From: Actinomycetota bacterium
GTDB taxonomy: Bacteria; Actinomycetota; Actinomycetes; Nanopelagicales; Nanopelagicaceae
Length of the DNA stretch: 64,000 nt
Direction of reading: 5' to 3'
Assembly (NCBI GenBank): GCA_016870715.1
Contig: VGAL01000004.1
Coordinates: 1 to 64,000 of the forward strand
Part shown: piece after piece, positions 35,561-44,059 of the stretch
Position numbering within the stretch: position 1 is the stretch's first letter
Layout of the letters: the number at the start of each line of letters is the position of its first letter
Position numbers and translations under genes: made by a program
Notes under the pieces: model-generated
Told to the model about the DNA's origin: nothing
The model's database searches: none
What the model saw: only the letters and a program-made list of their open reading frames with translations

Positions 35561-36966
35561 AACCGAAAGAACTCCTTGGAGAGGTGATAGGCAATCTGAT
35601 CCGCGATAACCGATGCATCCTCCTCGCTCACTCGATGTGAATGAACCAGGTCAGCGAGATAGCCAGCATCAAATCGACGAGCAACATCGTGACGCGCTGG
35701 AATTGAGAGGAATGCCCGAGTGTCGTCGATAAAGCCCAATGTATTGAGATAGCCGGCGCTCTCTAGCGTTGCATCGCGCCAGCGGCGCATCCCATTAAGG
35801 CTGTCATGGAACCACCAAGGGGGTCCAAGCTTGACTGATGGATATGCCCCAGCAATCGGCGCGAGCTCGCGTGAATATGTCGCTTCATCAAGGGTGAAGA
35901 GAGCCAACCGAAACTTTTCCGCAAAACCAAAACGGTTGAGCAGGGGTTTGAGCGCGCTGGTGAACTCGGTGCGGGTAGGAATGTCAAAGCCGCGATCGGG
36001 TCCGTATTTATCAAAAATAGCTCGAGAGTGATTCCGCGATGAACCTGGATGTAGTTGCATCACCAAACCATCATCGGCTGACATTTGGGCATGCTCCATC
36101 AGCATGACTGCTCGGAAAGCCTGGGCATTTGCCTGCGTGACATTTCCATTTCTGAGCTCAACAAAGAGCGCTTCCTTCTCATTCTCAGTAAGTTCAATCG
36201 TCAAGGCTGATGGCGTGCCATGGTCAGTTGCTTTGGCGCCAGCCTCGATGAATCGATCTCGCGCTCTACGAAGGGCCGCTCGAAATGTAACGAACGAGTC
36301 AATTGCGATGGCGCTACTGGCTTCAAGATTGCGCAGCGAGCTCTGCCAGTCACTACGTTCCGGATCGCTTACATCATCGGGTCGAAAAGTTGGAATCACT
36401 CGAGCTTTCAGAGAGGTTGATTGAAGTGCTCGATGATGTTCGAGCGAGTCACTCGTGCCATCAGTCGTTGCAAGGACTTCAATTCGGAATCTCTCAAATA
36501 ACTGCTGGGGCAGAAAGCCGTCACTAGCAATCGTGTGTGATATCTCCGCGTAGATTTGTGCGGCCGTAGTTTTGTTGAACGGGAGGGTAATCGAAAAAAT
36601 CTCGGAAAGAATCTCTTCGAACCAGATCCGTGAGGGTGTACCGGCAAATGCAATCCAGTTCTCAGCAAGGAGTTGCCAAATTTCCTCTGGCGCAATTGCC
36701 TTTTGAGATCTCTCCCCCTTCGTCGGAATATCTAACTGTTCGTAGGTAACTCCCACGCTTGCCAACATTCTGGTGATGTAGTGGTCAGGCGTGATGAGCA
36801 GCGCGACTGGGTTGGGAAAAGGCTTATTCTCTGCAAGCAGCGCGGGATTGACATGTCCATGTGGAGAAATGATGGGGAATGCGCTCATCTTTCTATAAAG
36901 CTCTCGAGCTAATGCAACTGCACCTTCTTTACATCCAAAGTATCTATCTGGATGAAGGTTAGACAT
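35557..36966 (-). CDS. uxaC: uronate isomerase
   Basis: A 469-residue amidohydrolase-fold enzyme that interconverts glucuronate/fructuronate and galacturonate/tagaturonate. The N-terminal PIISPHGHVNPALLAENKPF has the metal-binding H-x-H in the form seen in the actinobacterial branch, followed by LITPDHYITRMLASVGV. Later motifs are MQLHPGSSRNHSRA and LGFIDDTRAFLSIPARHDV. It overlaps the upstream esterase by 8 bp and the downstream dehydrogenase by 4 bp. This is the first dedicated step of the pathway encoded here. Confidence 0.92.
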   Translation of the reverse strand: MSNLHPDRYFGCKEGAVALARELYRKMSAFPIISPHGHVNPALLAENKPFPNPVALLITPDHYITRMLASVGVTYEQLDIPTKGERSQKAIAPEEIWQLLAENWIAFAGTPSRIWFEEILSEIFSITLPFNKTTAAQIYAEISHTIASDGFLPQQLFERFRIEVLATTDGTSDSLEHHRALQSTSLKARVIPTFRPDDVSDPERSDWQSSLRNLEASSAIAIDSFVTFRAALRRARDRFIEAGAKATDHGTPSALTIELTENEKEALFVELRNGNVTQANAQAFRAVMLMEHAQMSADDGLVMQLHPGSSRNHSRAIFDKYGPDRGFDIPTRTEFTSALKPLLNRFGFAEKFRLALFTLDEATYSRELAPIAGAYPSVKLGPPWWFHDSLNGMRRWRDATLESAGYLNTLGFIDDTRAFLSIPARHDVARRFDAGYLADLVHSHRVSEEDASVIADQIAYHLSKEFFRL

Positions 36967-38026
36967 GACTTTCTATCCAATCGAATGCCTGCTTTTGCAT
37001 CGCTACAGTGAAAGAGTGTTGGACGGGATAGAACTCCCCCTTGTACAAACCCTGATTGACAGATGCATAGTGAGTGCTGAGCATGTTATGTGCATCTGCC
37101 ATCCCTTCTTTTGTGAACAATTGATCTTCACCGCAATACTGTACAAATAATGGGGTCTTCGAGATCATGGCCACCTCTGGCCATTCACCAGCGCTGGCAA
37201 GATTAAAAGGAAAGAACATCCACGAGTGCGGGGCAATATGTTCGTGGAGCATCGATCCATACGTTGCCATTGCACCAGTGGAGACCACCGCACGTAACTC
37301 TGGATTTGTGGCGTGGAGAACGAGCGCACGACATCCTCCACCCGATAATCCGATGACAGAAATTGGACCTGCAATCTCAGGTAGTTGTTTTGCCACCTCT
37401 AGAGCGACGCGATCATCATGGTTGAGGATGCCTGCCATGGTGGCGCCAAAAAGGCTCAGATATTTGTTTAACGACAAAGACTCAAACATGACTGAGAGAT
37501 TTTCGAAATCTTCGGGTCGAGCAGAACCGTGAATCTCTTTGATTCGAGGCGGAATCTCCTCGAGTCCAAAACCACGTGAACCCCAAGGGAAGCAGTCATG
37601 GACCAGAACCGCAAAACCACGTTTAGCTAATTCATTTGCAGGTGCTCGGTTCCCATAGTGATCGCGACGAACCCATTGCGCACGTTCAGGTAATTGTTGA
37701 GCACCCCTCTGTGCAACTTTCTCCTTGCCAAATTCCTTCAGATCATCGTGGCTATGGAGGTAGAGCGCGCCAGGAAGTGGGCCTTCCGCCTGACTTGGCG
37801 TGAGAAGAAAGGCTTGCGTAGGTGCTCCCCACCCAACGTTCCAGGAGAGCGAAGTGACGGTAATTCCATCAAATTCACTGACCTGCCCCCGGTTAACGAC
37901 AATATTCTCTGGAATGGCAGGAACTGCGCCAAGGACAGCGACCAACCTCTCGCGTGTTAGCGGGGCGCTCCCCTTCTTGCCGAAAGTAAGGGCGCTAGCC
38001 AGGCTCTCCAAGGCGTTCACTTCCAT
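36959..38026 (-). CDS. alpha/beta hydrolase (dienelactone hydrolase/acetyl esterase-like) of the uronate operon
   Basis: A 355-residue cytoplasmic alpha/beta hydrolase with no signal peptide. The nucleophile elbow is VIGLSGGGCRALVL, the acid is in VQYCGEDQLFTKEGM, and the His in YPVQHSFTVAMQ completes the triad. An insertion before the nucleophile (ANELAKRGFAVLVHDCFPWG, then a cap) resembles acetylxylan-esterase-type and related Abhydrolase families. It is the first gene of the operon with uxaC, with TAGGCT and 6 nt before the ATG. I infer hydrolysis of a uronate or sugar ester before isomerisation; no substrate is proven. Confidence 0.75.
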   Translation of the reverse strand: MEVNALESLASALTFGKKGSAPLTRERLVAVLGAVPAIPENIVVNRGQVSEFDGITVTSLSWNVGWGAPTQAFLLTPSQAEGPLPGALYLHSHDDLKEFGKEKVAQRGAQQLPERAQWVRRDHYGNRAPANELAKRGFAVLVHDCFPWGSRGFGLEEIPPRIKEIHGSARPEDFENLSVMFESLSLNKYLSLFGATMAGILNHDDRVALEVAKQLPEIAGPISVIGLSGGGCRALVLHATNPELRAVVSTGAMATYGSMLHEHIAPHSWMFFPFNLASAGEWPEVAMISKTPLFVQYCGEDQLFTKEGMADAHNMLSTHYASVNQGLYKGEFYPVQHSFTVAMQKQAFDWIESHV

Positions 38027-38077
38027 CTTCCTAGCCTATTGAGTGCCCTTCCAGTTGTAGTTACAAATGATTTGCAA

Positions 38078-38083
38078 TAACGT
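38078..38083 (+). promoter_or_regulatory. leaderless promoter -10 box of cbiM
   Basis: TAACGT with 6 nt to the ATG. There is no room for a riboswitch between the divergent esterase gene and cbiM, so this metal transporter is not under direct cobalamin riboswitch control here. Confidence 0.55.
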
Positions 38084-38089
38084 TCGCTT

Positions 38090-38743
38090 ATGCATATCCC
38101 AGACGGCTTCATCAATATCCCGACCGCCTCAGCCTCGGCCGCCCTGGCCGCCACTGGCTTGGGCTATTCGGTCCGGGCCGCCCGGGAGAAACTCGATGAA
38201 AAAGCTGCACCACTAGTTGGGTTGGTTGCGGTCTTTATCTTCGCCGGCCAAATGATCAATTTTCCGGTCGCTGCAGGCACCTCCGGCCATTTACTTGGTG
38301 GCGCTTTGGCGGCGGTACTGGTGGGGCCACACGCCGCCTCGCTTGCACTCACCGTTGTTCTGGCGATTCAAGCGCTCCTCTTTGCCGATGGTGGCTTAAC
38401 CGCCCTCGGACTCAATATCTTCAACATGTCTATCGTTGGTGTCTGGGGTGGTTACGGCGCATTCCTGGTGATGCGGAAGATTTTCCGATACACACGTACC
38501 TCGGTGATGGTTGGCTCTGCAGTAGGTGCATTCCTCTCCGTGCCGCTCGCAGCAACTTTTTTCAGTATTCAATATGCAATCGGTGGAGCGGGTACCTTCG
38601 CGCCATCGACTGTTTTCGCCGCCATGTTCAGTACTCACATTCTCATCGGCATAGGTGAGGCAATCATCACAACTCTTACCGTGGGAGCAATACTCAAAAC
38701 CCGACCTGATCTAGTTTTTGGAATGCTCAAGGTTCGACAATGA
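38090..38743 (+). CDS. cbiM: cobalt/nickel ECF transporter substrate-binding membrane protein
   Basis: A 217-residue membrane protein starting MHIPDGFI. In CbiM/NikM the N-terminal amine and His2 coordinate the metal, so the leaderless ATG-CAT start fits a functional N-terminus. Six or seven hydrophobic segments follow, with AGTSGHLLGGALAAVLVGP and MSIVGVWGGYGAF typical of the family. The specificity, Co or Ni, cannot be read with confidence. Its stop overlaps the next gene start by four bases. Confidence 0.93.
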   Translation: MHIPDGFINIPTASASAALAATGLGYSVRAAREKLDEKAAPLVGLVAVFIFAGQMINFPVAAGTSGHLLGGALAAVLVGPHAASLALTVVLAIQALLFADGGLTALGLNIFNMSIVGVWGGYGAFLVMRKIFRYTRTSVMVGSAVGAFLSVPLAATFFSIQYAIGGAGTFAPSTVFAAMFSTHILIGIGEAIITTLTVGAILKTRPDLVFGMLKVRQ

Positions 38744-39033
38744 AGAATCGACGCTTCTACCTTGTTGGTATTGCAATCGCATTGGTCATTGCAGGCTTTC
38801 TCTCGTTTTACGCCTCTTCGTCACCAGATGGCCTAGAGAAGGTTGCTATCGATCTTGGATTTATCGACTCAGCGAAAGAGTCGGCAGTTGCCGACTCGGC
38901 GTTGGCTGACTACGGAGTAGCTGGTCTCGATAATGAGAGACTCTCCGTAGGCATTGCTGGAGTGATTGGCGTGATTGCTACTGGTTTAGTCATGGTCTTA
39001 CTCATTCGGCTGATAGGTAAAAAGAGAAATTAA
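38740..39033 (+). CDS. CbiN-like PDGLE-domain small subunit
   Basis: A 97-residue protein with one transmembrane helix at each end and a central extracytoplasmic segment that carries the PDGLE motif (SSSPDGLEKVA). This is the architecture of CbiN/NikN-like helpers of CbiM that support metal loading. It overlaps cbiM at its start. Its TAA stop overlaps the ATT codon that I propose as the cbiQ start. Confidence 0.88.
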   Translation: MKNRRFYLVGIAIALVIAGFLSFYASSSPDGLEKVAIDLGFIDSAKESAVADSALADYGVAGLDNERLSVGIAGVIGVIATGLVMVLLIRLIGKKRN

Positions 39034-39853
39034 CCTTCAGACTGATACTCAACCTGGCACGCATACCCATACGCACGGCCATTCACACGGCCACGGCGTC
39101 GGTGAGCGGTTATATATCCACCGCCACTCGCTCGTTCACGAACTTCCCGGACATATCAAGCTTGTTGCGTTTTTTGCATTCATCATCATCGCAGTCCTCA
39201 CTCCTATTCAACAATGGCAATCCTTTGTTGGCTATTTCCTCATCATCTTTCTTGCTTTAGCGCTATCGAAATTACCTCCGCTCACTCTTGCCAAGCGTGC
39301 GACTATCGAATTCCCATTCATCATCTTTGCCATTCTCATGCCGTTCACCGCAGGTGGAGAAATGTTCGATATTGGCCCCTTGAACCTCTCTCGCGAGGGA
39401 AGTATCGCCGGATTGAATCTCATCACTAAAGCCACCCTCGGTGTTTTCTGTTCGATGATTCTCGCCGGTTCAACCACTGCTCATTCGCTACTTGCAGGTT
39501 TTGTTCGAATAAAGACCCCGTCGCTTTTCGTGCAGATAGCGGCCTTCATGATTCGCTATCTCAATGTCATCAATGATCAAATGGCGCGCATGAAAGTTGC
39601 TAGAGAATCCCGAGGCTTTCAGGCGGAAGGGATTCGTAGTTGGCCGATATTTACCTCAACCCTTGGCGCTCTCTTTATTCGCGCCTACGAGCGTGGTGAG
39701 CGAGTCCATCTAGCGATGCTCTCCCGTGGATACGCTGGAACTCTCTCCTCGTTATCGCTCGAGAACGTTCAACCTAAACATTGGCGAGTAGGTCTGACCT
39801 TCCCCTTCTTGGCAGCGCTCTCTTTTTTAATCGGTAGAGTGCTCTTCTCATGA
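39029..39853 (+). CDS. cbiQ: cobalt/nickel ECF transporter transmembrane protein, with non-canonical start
   Basis: A protein of about 274 residues. The frame has a stop at 39014 and then no ATG, GTG, TTG or CTG until ATG 39338, yet the coding continues upstream of 39338 with clear CbiQ sequence: a His-rich THTHTHGHSHGHG, LYIHRHSLVHELPGHIKLVA and membrane helices. The conserved part therefore requires a start near 39029, where ATT (in ATTAA) overlaps the CbiN stop; AAAAAGAG lies before it. The EcfT coupling motif ARESRGF appears later. Alternatives are a +1 frameshift joining it to CbiN or a sequence error. Confidence 0.75.
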   Translation: MNLQTDTQPGTHTHTHGHSHGHGVGERLYIHRHSLVHELPGHIKLVAFFAFIIIAVLTPIQQWQSFVGYFLIIFLALALSKLPPLTLAKRATIEFPFIIFAILMPFTAGGEMFDIGPLNLSREGSIAGLNLITKATLGVFCSMILAGSTTAHSLLAGFVRIKTPSLFVQIAAFMIRYLNVINDQMARMKVARESRGFQAEGIRSWPIFTSTLGALFIRAYERGERVHLAMLSRGYAGTLSSLSLENVQPKHWRVGLTFPFLAALSFLIGRVLFS

Positions 39854-40593
39854 TGCCAAAACCTAGCGTGCATGTGAGCGCACTTCATTATGCATACCCT
39901 GATGGGAACAAAGCGCTCAATGGCGTTGACCTCACCATTGCTAAAGGTGAGCGCGTAGCACTTCTAGGCCCCAACGGTGCCGGCAAAACTACGCTGGTGA
40001 TGCATCTCAATGGGATTCTCTCCCCCACATCAGGCTCAATCGATATTGGTGAATTTACACTCGACGAAAAAAATAGAGAGGTCACCAAAAAGGTCCGCGA
40101 GAAGGTGGGAATCGTCTTCCAGGATCCTGATGATCAACTCTTCATGCCCACTGTCTATGAAGATGTCGCATTTGGACCGACCAATATGAGGCTTGCAAAA
40201 GAGGAGATTGAACGACGTAGCACTAGGGCGCTAGAGATGGTTGGGATGATTGAACTTAAAGATCGAGCCCCACATCATTTATCGTTCGGACAGCGACGAA
40301 GAGTTGCTGTTGCAACCGTATTGGCGATGGAACCTGAGATTTTGATCCTTGATGAACCGTCATCAAACCTCGATCCAGCATCTCGTCGTGAATTATCCGA
40401 GATTCTGCTCGCACTTGATGTCACCATATTGATGGTGACCCACGACTTGCCTTACGCATTTGAGATCTGTGAACGCTCACTCATTCTCAATCAGGGAGCA
40501 ATCGTGGCTGATGAGGCGACGGTAACGATTCTTCGAAACAGCCAACTGCTTGCCGCAAACCGCCTTGAACTACCGAAAGGCTTCGTTATCTAG
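39850..40593 (+). CDS. cbiO: cobalt/nickel ECF transporter ATPase
   Basis: A 247-residue ABC ATPase: Walker A GPNGAGKTTLVMHLNG, Q-loop FQDPDDQLFMPTVYEDVAFG typical of CbiO, signature LSFGQRRRVAVATVL (LSFGQ instead of LSGGQ) and Walker B ILILDEPSSNLDP. It overlaps the cbiQ stop. It completes CbiMNQO, so uptake of Co or Ni is supported by a full set of four genes. Confidence 0.94.
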   Translation: MMPKPSVHVSALHYAYPDGNKALNGVDLTIAKGERVALLGPNGAGKTTLVMHLNGILSPTSGSIDIGEFTLDEKNREVTKKVREKVGIVFQDPDDQLFMPTVYEDVAFGPTNMRLAKEEIERRSTRALEMVGMIELKDRAPHHLSFGQRRRVAVATVLAMEPEILILDEPSSNLDPASRRELSEILLALDVTILMVTHDLPYAFEICERSLILNQGAIVADEATVTILRNSQLLAANRLELPKGFVI

Positions 40594-40601
40594 CGTTGCT
40601 C

Positions 40602-41432
40602 TCAATCGAGGAAAAAGTCGAGAAGAAAGTCTTTCGTACCCGGCACGACTGCATACTTATCGAGATCAGTGATTCCAATGCTGGCCAACACTTCATCGTC
40701 GACTAAGAACTCTCCGGTTCGCTCGGTACCAGTGAGAATGACATGGGCAGCATCGGCAAGGATCTCAGGAGTCCGGCAGGCAGCAGTGTCGATCCCCGGA
40801 ATCATCTGCAACGCTGCAGTGTCGATTGCGGTGCGCGGCCACAAGGCATTGACCTTGATGCCGTCGCGCTTTAATTCATCGGCAAGGCCCAATACACACA
40901 TGCTCATTCCATATTTGGCCATGGTGTAGGCCAGATGATTCTTAAACCATTTTGATTTCATAGATAGTGGTGGAGACATCATCAAGATCTGGGGGTTTCG
41001 CCCTGCCGCTGCAGATTCTTTGAGAGCGGGAATTGCCGCCTGTGAGGTGAGGAAGGTTGCTCGAACATTTACCGAGAACATCAGATCAAATCTCTTGGCT
41101 GGAGTTTGGAGCGTGGGCGTGAGATTGATGGCCGAAGCGTTGTTAATCAGGATATCAAGACCGCCAAACTCTGCGACCGCTTTCGCAACCGCTCCCGAAA
41201 TTTGTTCTTCGTCACGCAAGTCGCATTGGATGGGTAGCGCTCTGCCACCAGCCGCCTCTATATCTTGCGCCGCGGTGAAGATAGTTCCTGGAAGTTTTGG
41301 ATGGGGTTCGGTGGTCTTGGCTGCGATGGCAATCATCGCGCCATCTTGGGCAGCACGTTTTGCAATTGCTAATCCGATACCTCGAGATGCTCCCGTGATA
41401 AATATCTTCTTGCCGGCCAGATTTGCTGACAT
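40602..41432 (-). CDS. SDR-family oxidoreductase (HSDL2-like)
   Basis: A 276-residue short-chain dehydrogenase. The cofactor site is ITGASRGIGLAIAKRAAQDG, NNASAINL follows, and the catalytic YTMAK motif is present. The pattern with EPHPKLPGTIFTAAQDIEAA is that of the HSDL2-like group, often linked to lipid metabolism. The gene lies 6 bp downstream of the enoyl-CoA hydratase gene on the same strand, so the two are one operon, possibly in acyl-CoA degradation. Confidence 0.88.
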   Translation of the reverse strand: MSANLAGKKIFITGASRGIGLAIAKRAAQDGAMIAIAAKTTEPHPKLPGTIFTAAQDIEAAGGRALPIQCDLRDEEQISGAVAKAVAEFGGLDILINNASAINLTPTLQTPAKRFDLMFSVNVRATFLTSQAAIPALKESAAAGRNPQILMMSPPLSMKSKWFKNHLAYTMAKYGMSMCVLGLADELKRDGIKVNALWPRTAIDTAALQMIPGIDTAACRTPEILADAAHVILTGTERTGEFLVDDEVLASIGITDLDKYAVVPGTKDFLLDFFLD

Positions 41433-41438
41433 ATATCC

Positions 41439-42194
41439 CTACTTCCCTCGCTTCATCAAAAATTTCATAAATGCTTCGCGCGCTTCATCGCTCGCCAGCG
41501 CCGCAGTAAAGAGCCTCGCCTCTTCCGCCATAACCGCAGTTAACTGCTCCTTATGATCCTGGCGCAACAAGCGCTTTGTTTCGCGAATCGCGGTTCGAGG
41601 TTGATCAGCAAGATGCTTCGCCCTCTCTCCTGCTCGAACTGCAACCTCTTCCTCATCGACCACTTCGTTGATGAAGCCGGCTTCATAACCGCGTTGCGCT
41701 GAGAAGACTTCGCCCAACATAAACATTTCGGCGGCACGCTGATGGCCAGCAATTAATGGCAAGAGATAGGAGGAGCCAGCTTCTGGCACTAGTCCAAGGT
41801 TGACGAACGGCATGGAAAGCTTCGAATTCCTCCCTGCAATTACATAATCGCAATGAAAGAGCATCGTGACGCCTACACCAACTGCGCGCCCGCTAATTGC
41901 CGCTACTAATGGCTTGGAGAAATCTCGAATCGCCGTAAGAAAATGCCAGACTGGTGATTCATCTCCAGTCGGTGGGTGCTCGAGGAAATCATTGAGATCA
42001 TTACCTGAGGTGAAGTCATCGCCCTCGCCATAAATCAGAACGCTGCCAATTTCATCGTCGCCGTTGGCGCCGTTGATTTCGCGTGCAAGGGTGGCATACA
42101 TCTCTCGGGTAATGGAATTTAGCTTCTGCGGACGATTGAGTCCAAGCGCGAGAACGCCTTGGTCTCTGGAGATAGAGATATCAGAGGTCGACAT
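41439..42194 (-). CDS. enoyl-CoA hydratase/isomerase-family protein
   Basis: A 251-residue crotonase-fold protein: LGLNRPQKLNSITREMYATL, GEGDDFTSGNDLNDFL (oxyanion loop with SGND where AGAD is usual), AISGRAVGVGVTMLFHCDYV and PFVNLGLVPEAGSSYLLP with the second catalytic Glu. The acyl-CoA substrate is unknown. It is transcribed ahead of the SDR gene and is 14 bp beyond the inositol-phosphate synthase gene. Confidence 0.88.
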   Translation of the reverse strand: MSTSDISISRDQGVLALGLNRPQKLNSITREMYATLAREINGANGDDEIGSVLIYGEGDDFTSGNDLNDFLEHPPTGDESPVWHFLTAIRDFSKPLVAAISGRAVGVGVTMLFHCDYVIAGRNSKLSMPFVNLGLVPEAGSSYLLPLIAGHQRAAEMFMLGEVFSAQRGYEAGFINEVVDEEEVAVRAGERAKHLADQPRTAIRETKRLLRQDHKEQLTAVMAEEARLFTAALASDEAREAFMKFLMKRGK

Positions 42195-42208
42195 ATGAAT
42201 CTTCTCGC

Positions 42209-43288
42209 TTATCTTTCGATAGTTCCAGCGATGAATTCTTCGGTCCGATTACGAGCGGCCTCGTCAGAATATTGCTCAGGAGGTGACTTCATAAAATAAC
42301 TTGAAGGTGAGAGAAGTGGTCCACCGATTCCCCGATCAAGACCGATCTTCGCGCATCGCAACGCATCAATGATGACTCCTGCCGAGTTCGGCGAATCCCA
42401 GACTTCAAGCTTGTATTCAAGATTGAGTGGCACATCGCCAAAAGCCCGTCCCTCAAGGCGTACATAAGCCCACTTTCGATCATCGAGCCAGGAAACATAA
42501 TCGGAGGGTCCGATATGTACATTCCCTTCGCCCATGTCGTGGTCGAGCTGTGAGGTCACCGACTGCGTCTTAGAAATCTTTTTCGACTCTAGACGGTCGC
42601 GCTCGAGCATATTTTTAAAATCCATATTTCCACCGACATTTAATTGCAACGTACGATCAAGATGGACGCCGCGATCTTGGAAGAGTTTGGCGAGGATTCG
42701 GTGGGTGATAGTCGCACCCACTTGGCTCTTGATGTCATCTCCAACAATTGGCACCTTTGCATCGCTAAATTTCTTTGCCCAGACTGGATCAGAGGCGATA
42801 AACACCGGAAGTGCATTGATAAAGGCACAGTGCGCATCAATCGCTGCTTGAGCGTAGAAACGAGTTGCCTCTTCAGATCCAACGGGTAGATAGCAAATCA
42901 GAACATCGACCTTCTTCTCTTTGAGAGATGGGACCATGTCGACTGGCTGTGCATCGGACTCTTTGATGGTCTCTTTGTAGTAACGTCCCATTCCATCAAG
43001 AGTGGTGCCGCGTTCGACGATGACACCTGTCTTAGCAACATTGCAGAACTTGATGGTGTTGTTCTCGCTAGCCCACATCGCATCGGCAAGATCAAGGCCA
43101 ACCTTCTTAGCGTCGACATCATATGCAGCGACAAACTCGATATCGCTGATGTGATATCCACCGATGACTGCGTGCATCAAACCGGGAATTTCCTGGTCGA
43201 CAGCAGCATCCTTGTAATAGGTCACACCTTGTACAAGAGAATTGGCGCAGTTTCCTACACCAACGATTGCTACTCGGATCTTGCTCAC
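42209..43288 (-). CDS. ino1: inositol-3-phosphate synthase
   Basis: A 359-residue actinobacterial myo-inositol-3-phosphate synthase that converts glucose-6-phosphate to inositol-3-phosphate. It has [15 protein letters not shown] at the N-terminus and [15 protein letters not shown] and [13 protein letters not shown] in the catalytic domain. Inositol feeds phosphatidylinositol and its mannosides, which fits the PimB'-like gene elsewhere in the window. The start overlaps the PadR regulator gene stop (ATGA); this pairing is also known from Mycobacterium. Confidence 0.95.
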   Translation of the reverse strand: MSKIRVAIVGVGNCANSLVQGVTYYKDAAVDQEIPGLMHAVIGGYHISDIEFVAAYDVDAKKVGLDLADAMWASENNTIKFCNVAKTGVIVERGTTLDGMGRYYKETIKESDAQPVDMVPSLKEKKVDVLICYLPVGSEEATRFYAQAAIDAHCAFINALPVFIASDPVWAKKFSDAKVPIVGDDIKSQVGATITHRILAKLFQDRGVHLDRTLQLNVGGNMDFKNMLERDRLESKKISKTQSVTSQLDHDMGEGNVHIGPSDYVSWLDDRKWAYVRLEGRAFGDVPLNLEYKLEVWDSPNSAGVIIDALRCAKIGLDRGIGGPLLSPSSYFMKSPPEQYSDEAARNRTEEFIAGTIER

Positions 43289-43818
43289 TGGGATTTCCTC
43301 TCTGCTTTGATCATTTCATCGAGCCAAGCGATTTCCCGCTCAGCTGAATCAAGTGAGTGACGGCGCCACTCAATGAAGTACTTATCTAGTCCAATCGGCG
43401 AGCGCTCTAATTCGTGGCGAAGTAGATCTGCCTTCTCGCGAAGACGACGTCTACGCGCTTCGAGAATTCGTACCCGATTGGTATGTGAGGTGGGGCCAAA
43501 GAATGCAAAGTGCACACCAAAGGCCTCATCCTCAGTGGCATCAAGAGTTTCGGTGAGCTCTTGAAAACGAAGCAGACCCTTTTTTGTGATCTGATAGGCG
43601 ATGCGGGTTCGCCGCGATTTGCCGCTCTCGCTCTCGATGACTTCGATTACCTCACCGTCAGCCATCCTTTTGAGTAAGGGATATAAGGAGCCAAAGGAGA
43701 GCGCACGGAAGGGGCCAAGGATGGTGAGCGATCGCTTGCGCAATTCATACCCATGGAGCGGCCCGCCCGCGAGGAGACCGAGTAGGGTGAACTCCAACGG
43801 TTGACTTCGCAGCGCCAC
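43285..43818 (-). CDS. PadR-family transcriptional regulator
   Basis: A 177-residue winged-helix regulator: [20 protein letters not shown], then [19 protein letters not shown] for the DNA-binding helices, and a C-terminal helical dimerisation domain from about residue 95. I start it at GTG 43818 because GGAGAGG lies 7 nt upstream and the winged helix begins just after; the open frame reaches to 43953 with unrelated sequence. It is coupled to ino1 and probably controls it. Confidence 0.85.
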   Translation of the reverse strand: MALRSQPLEFTLLGLLAGGPLHGYELRKRSLTILGPFRALSFGSLYPLLKRMADGEVIEVIESESGKSRRTRIAYQITKKGLLRFQELTETLDATEDEAFGVHFAFFGPTSHTNRVRILEARRRRLREKADLLRHELERSPIGLDKYFIEWRRHSLDSAEREIAWLDEMIKAERKSQ

Positions 43819-44059
43819 CTCTACCCCTCTCCACTCGGACTCATGATTTCTCGATACATCGAACCGATACATCGACCCGCCATATCTAACCCGCTGCCAC
43901 TCCTGCGGGCAAGTTCTCAACTTCTTCGGCGCGCCCTCCTCCCATCTGCCCATTTACCCAGGTCGAGGGCCTTACCCTTTTTACTTAGTGAGCCAGCACA
44001 CATGGCTTGCCCCGTTCCTCGTTGAGGGCGGAACGGACAAATGGAAGGAATCTCCCACT

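Noticed and set aside
39338-39853. A short cbiQ starting at ATG 39338
   Set aside because: The reading frame upstream of this ATG carries conserved CbiQ sequence and helices, so this ATG is internal.
43819-43953. N-terminal extension of the PadR regulator
   Set aside because: The extra 45 residues show no family similarity, and a ribosome-binding site lies 7 nt before GTG 43818.
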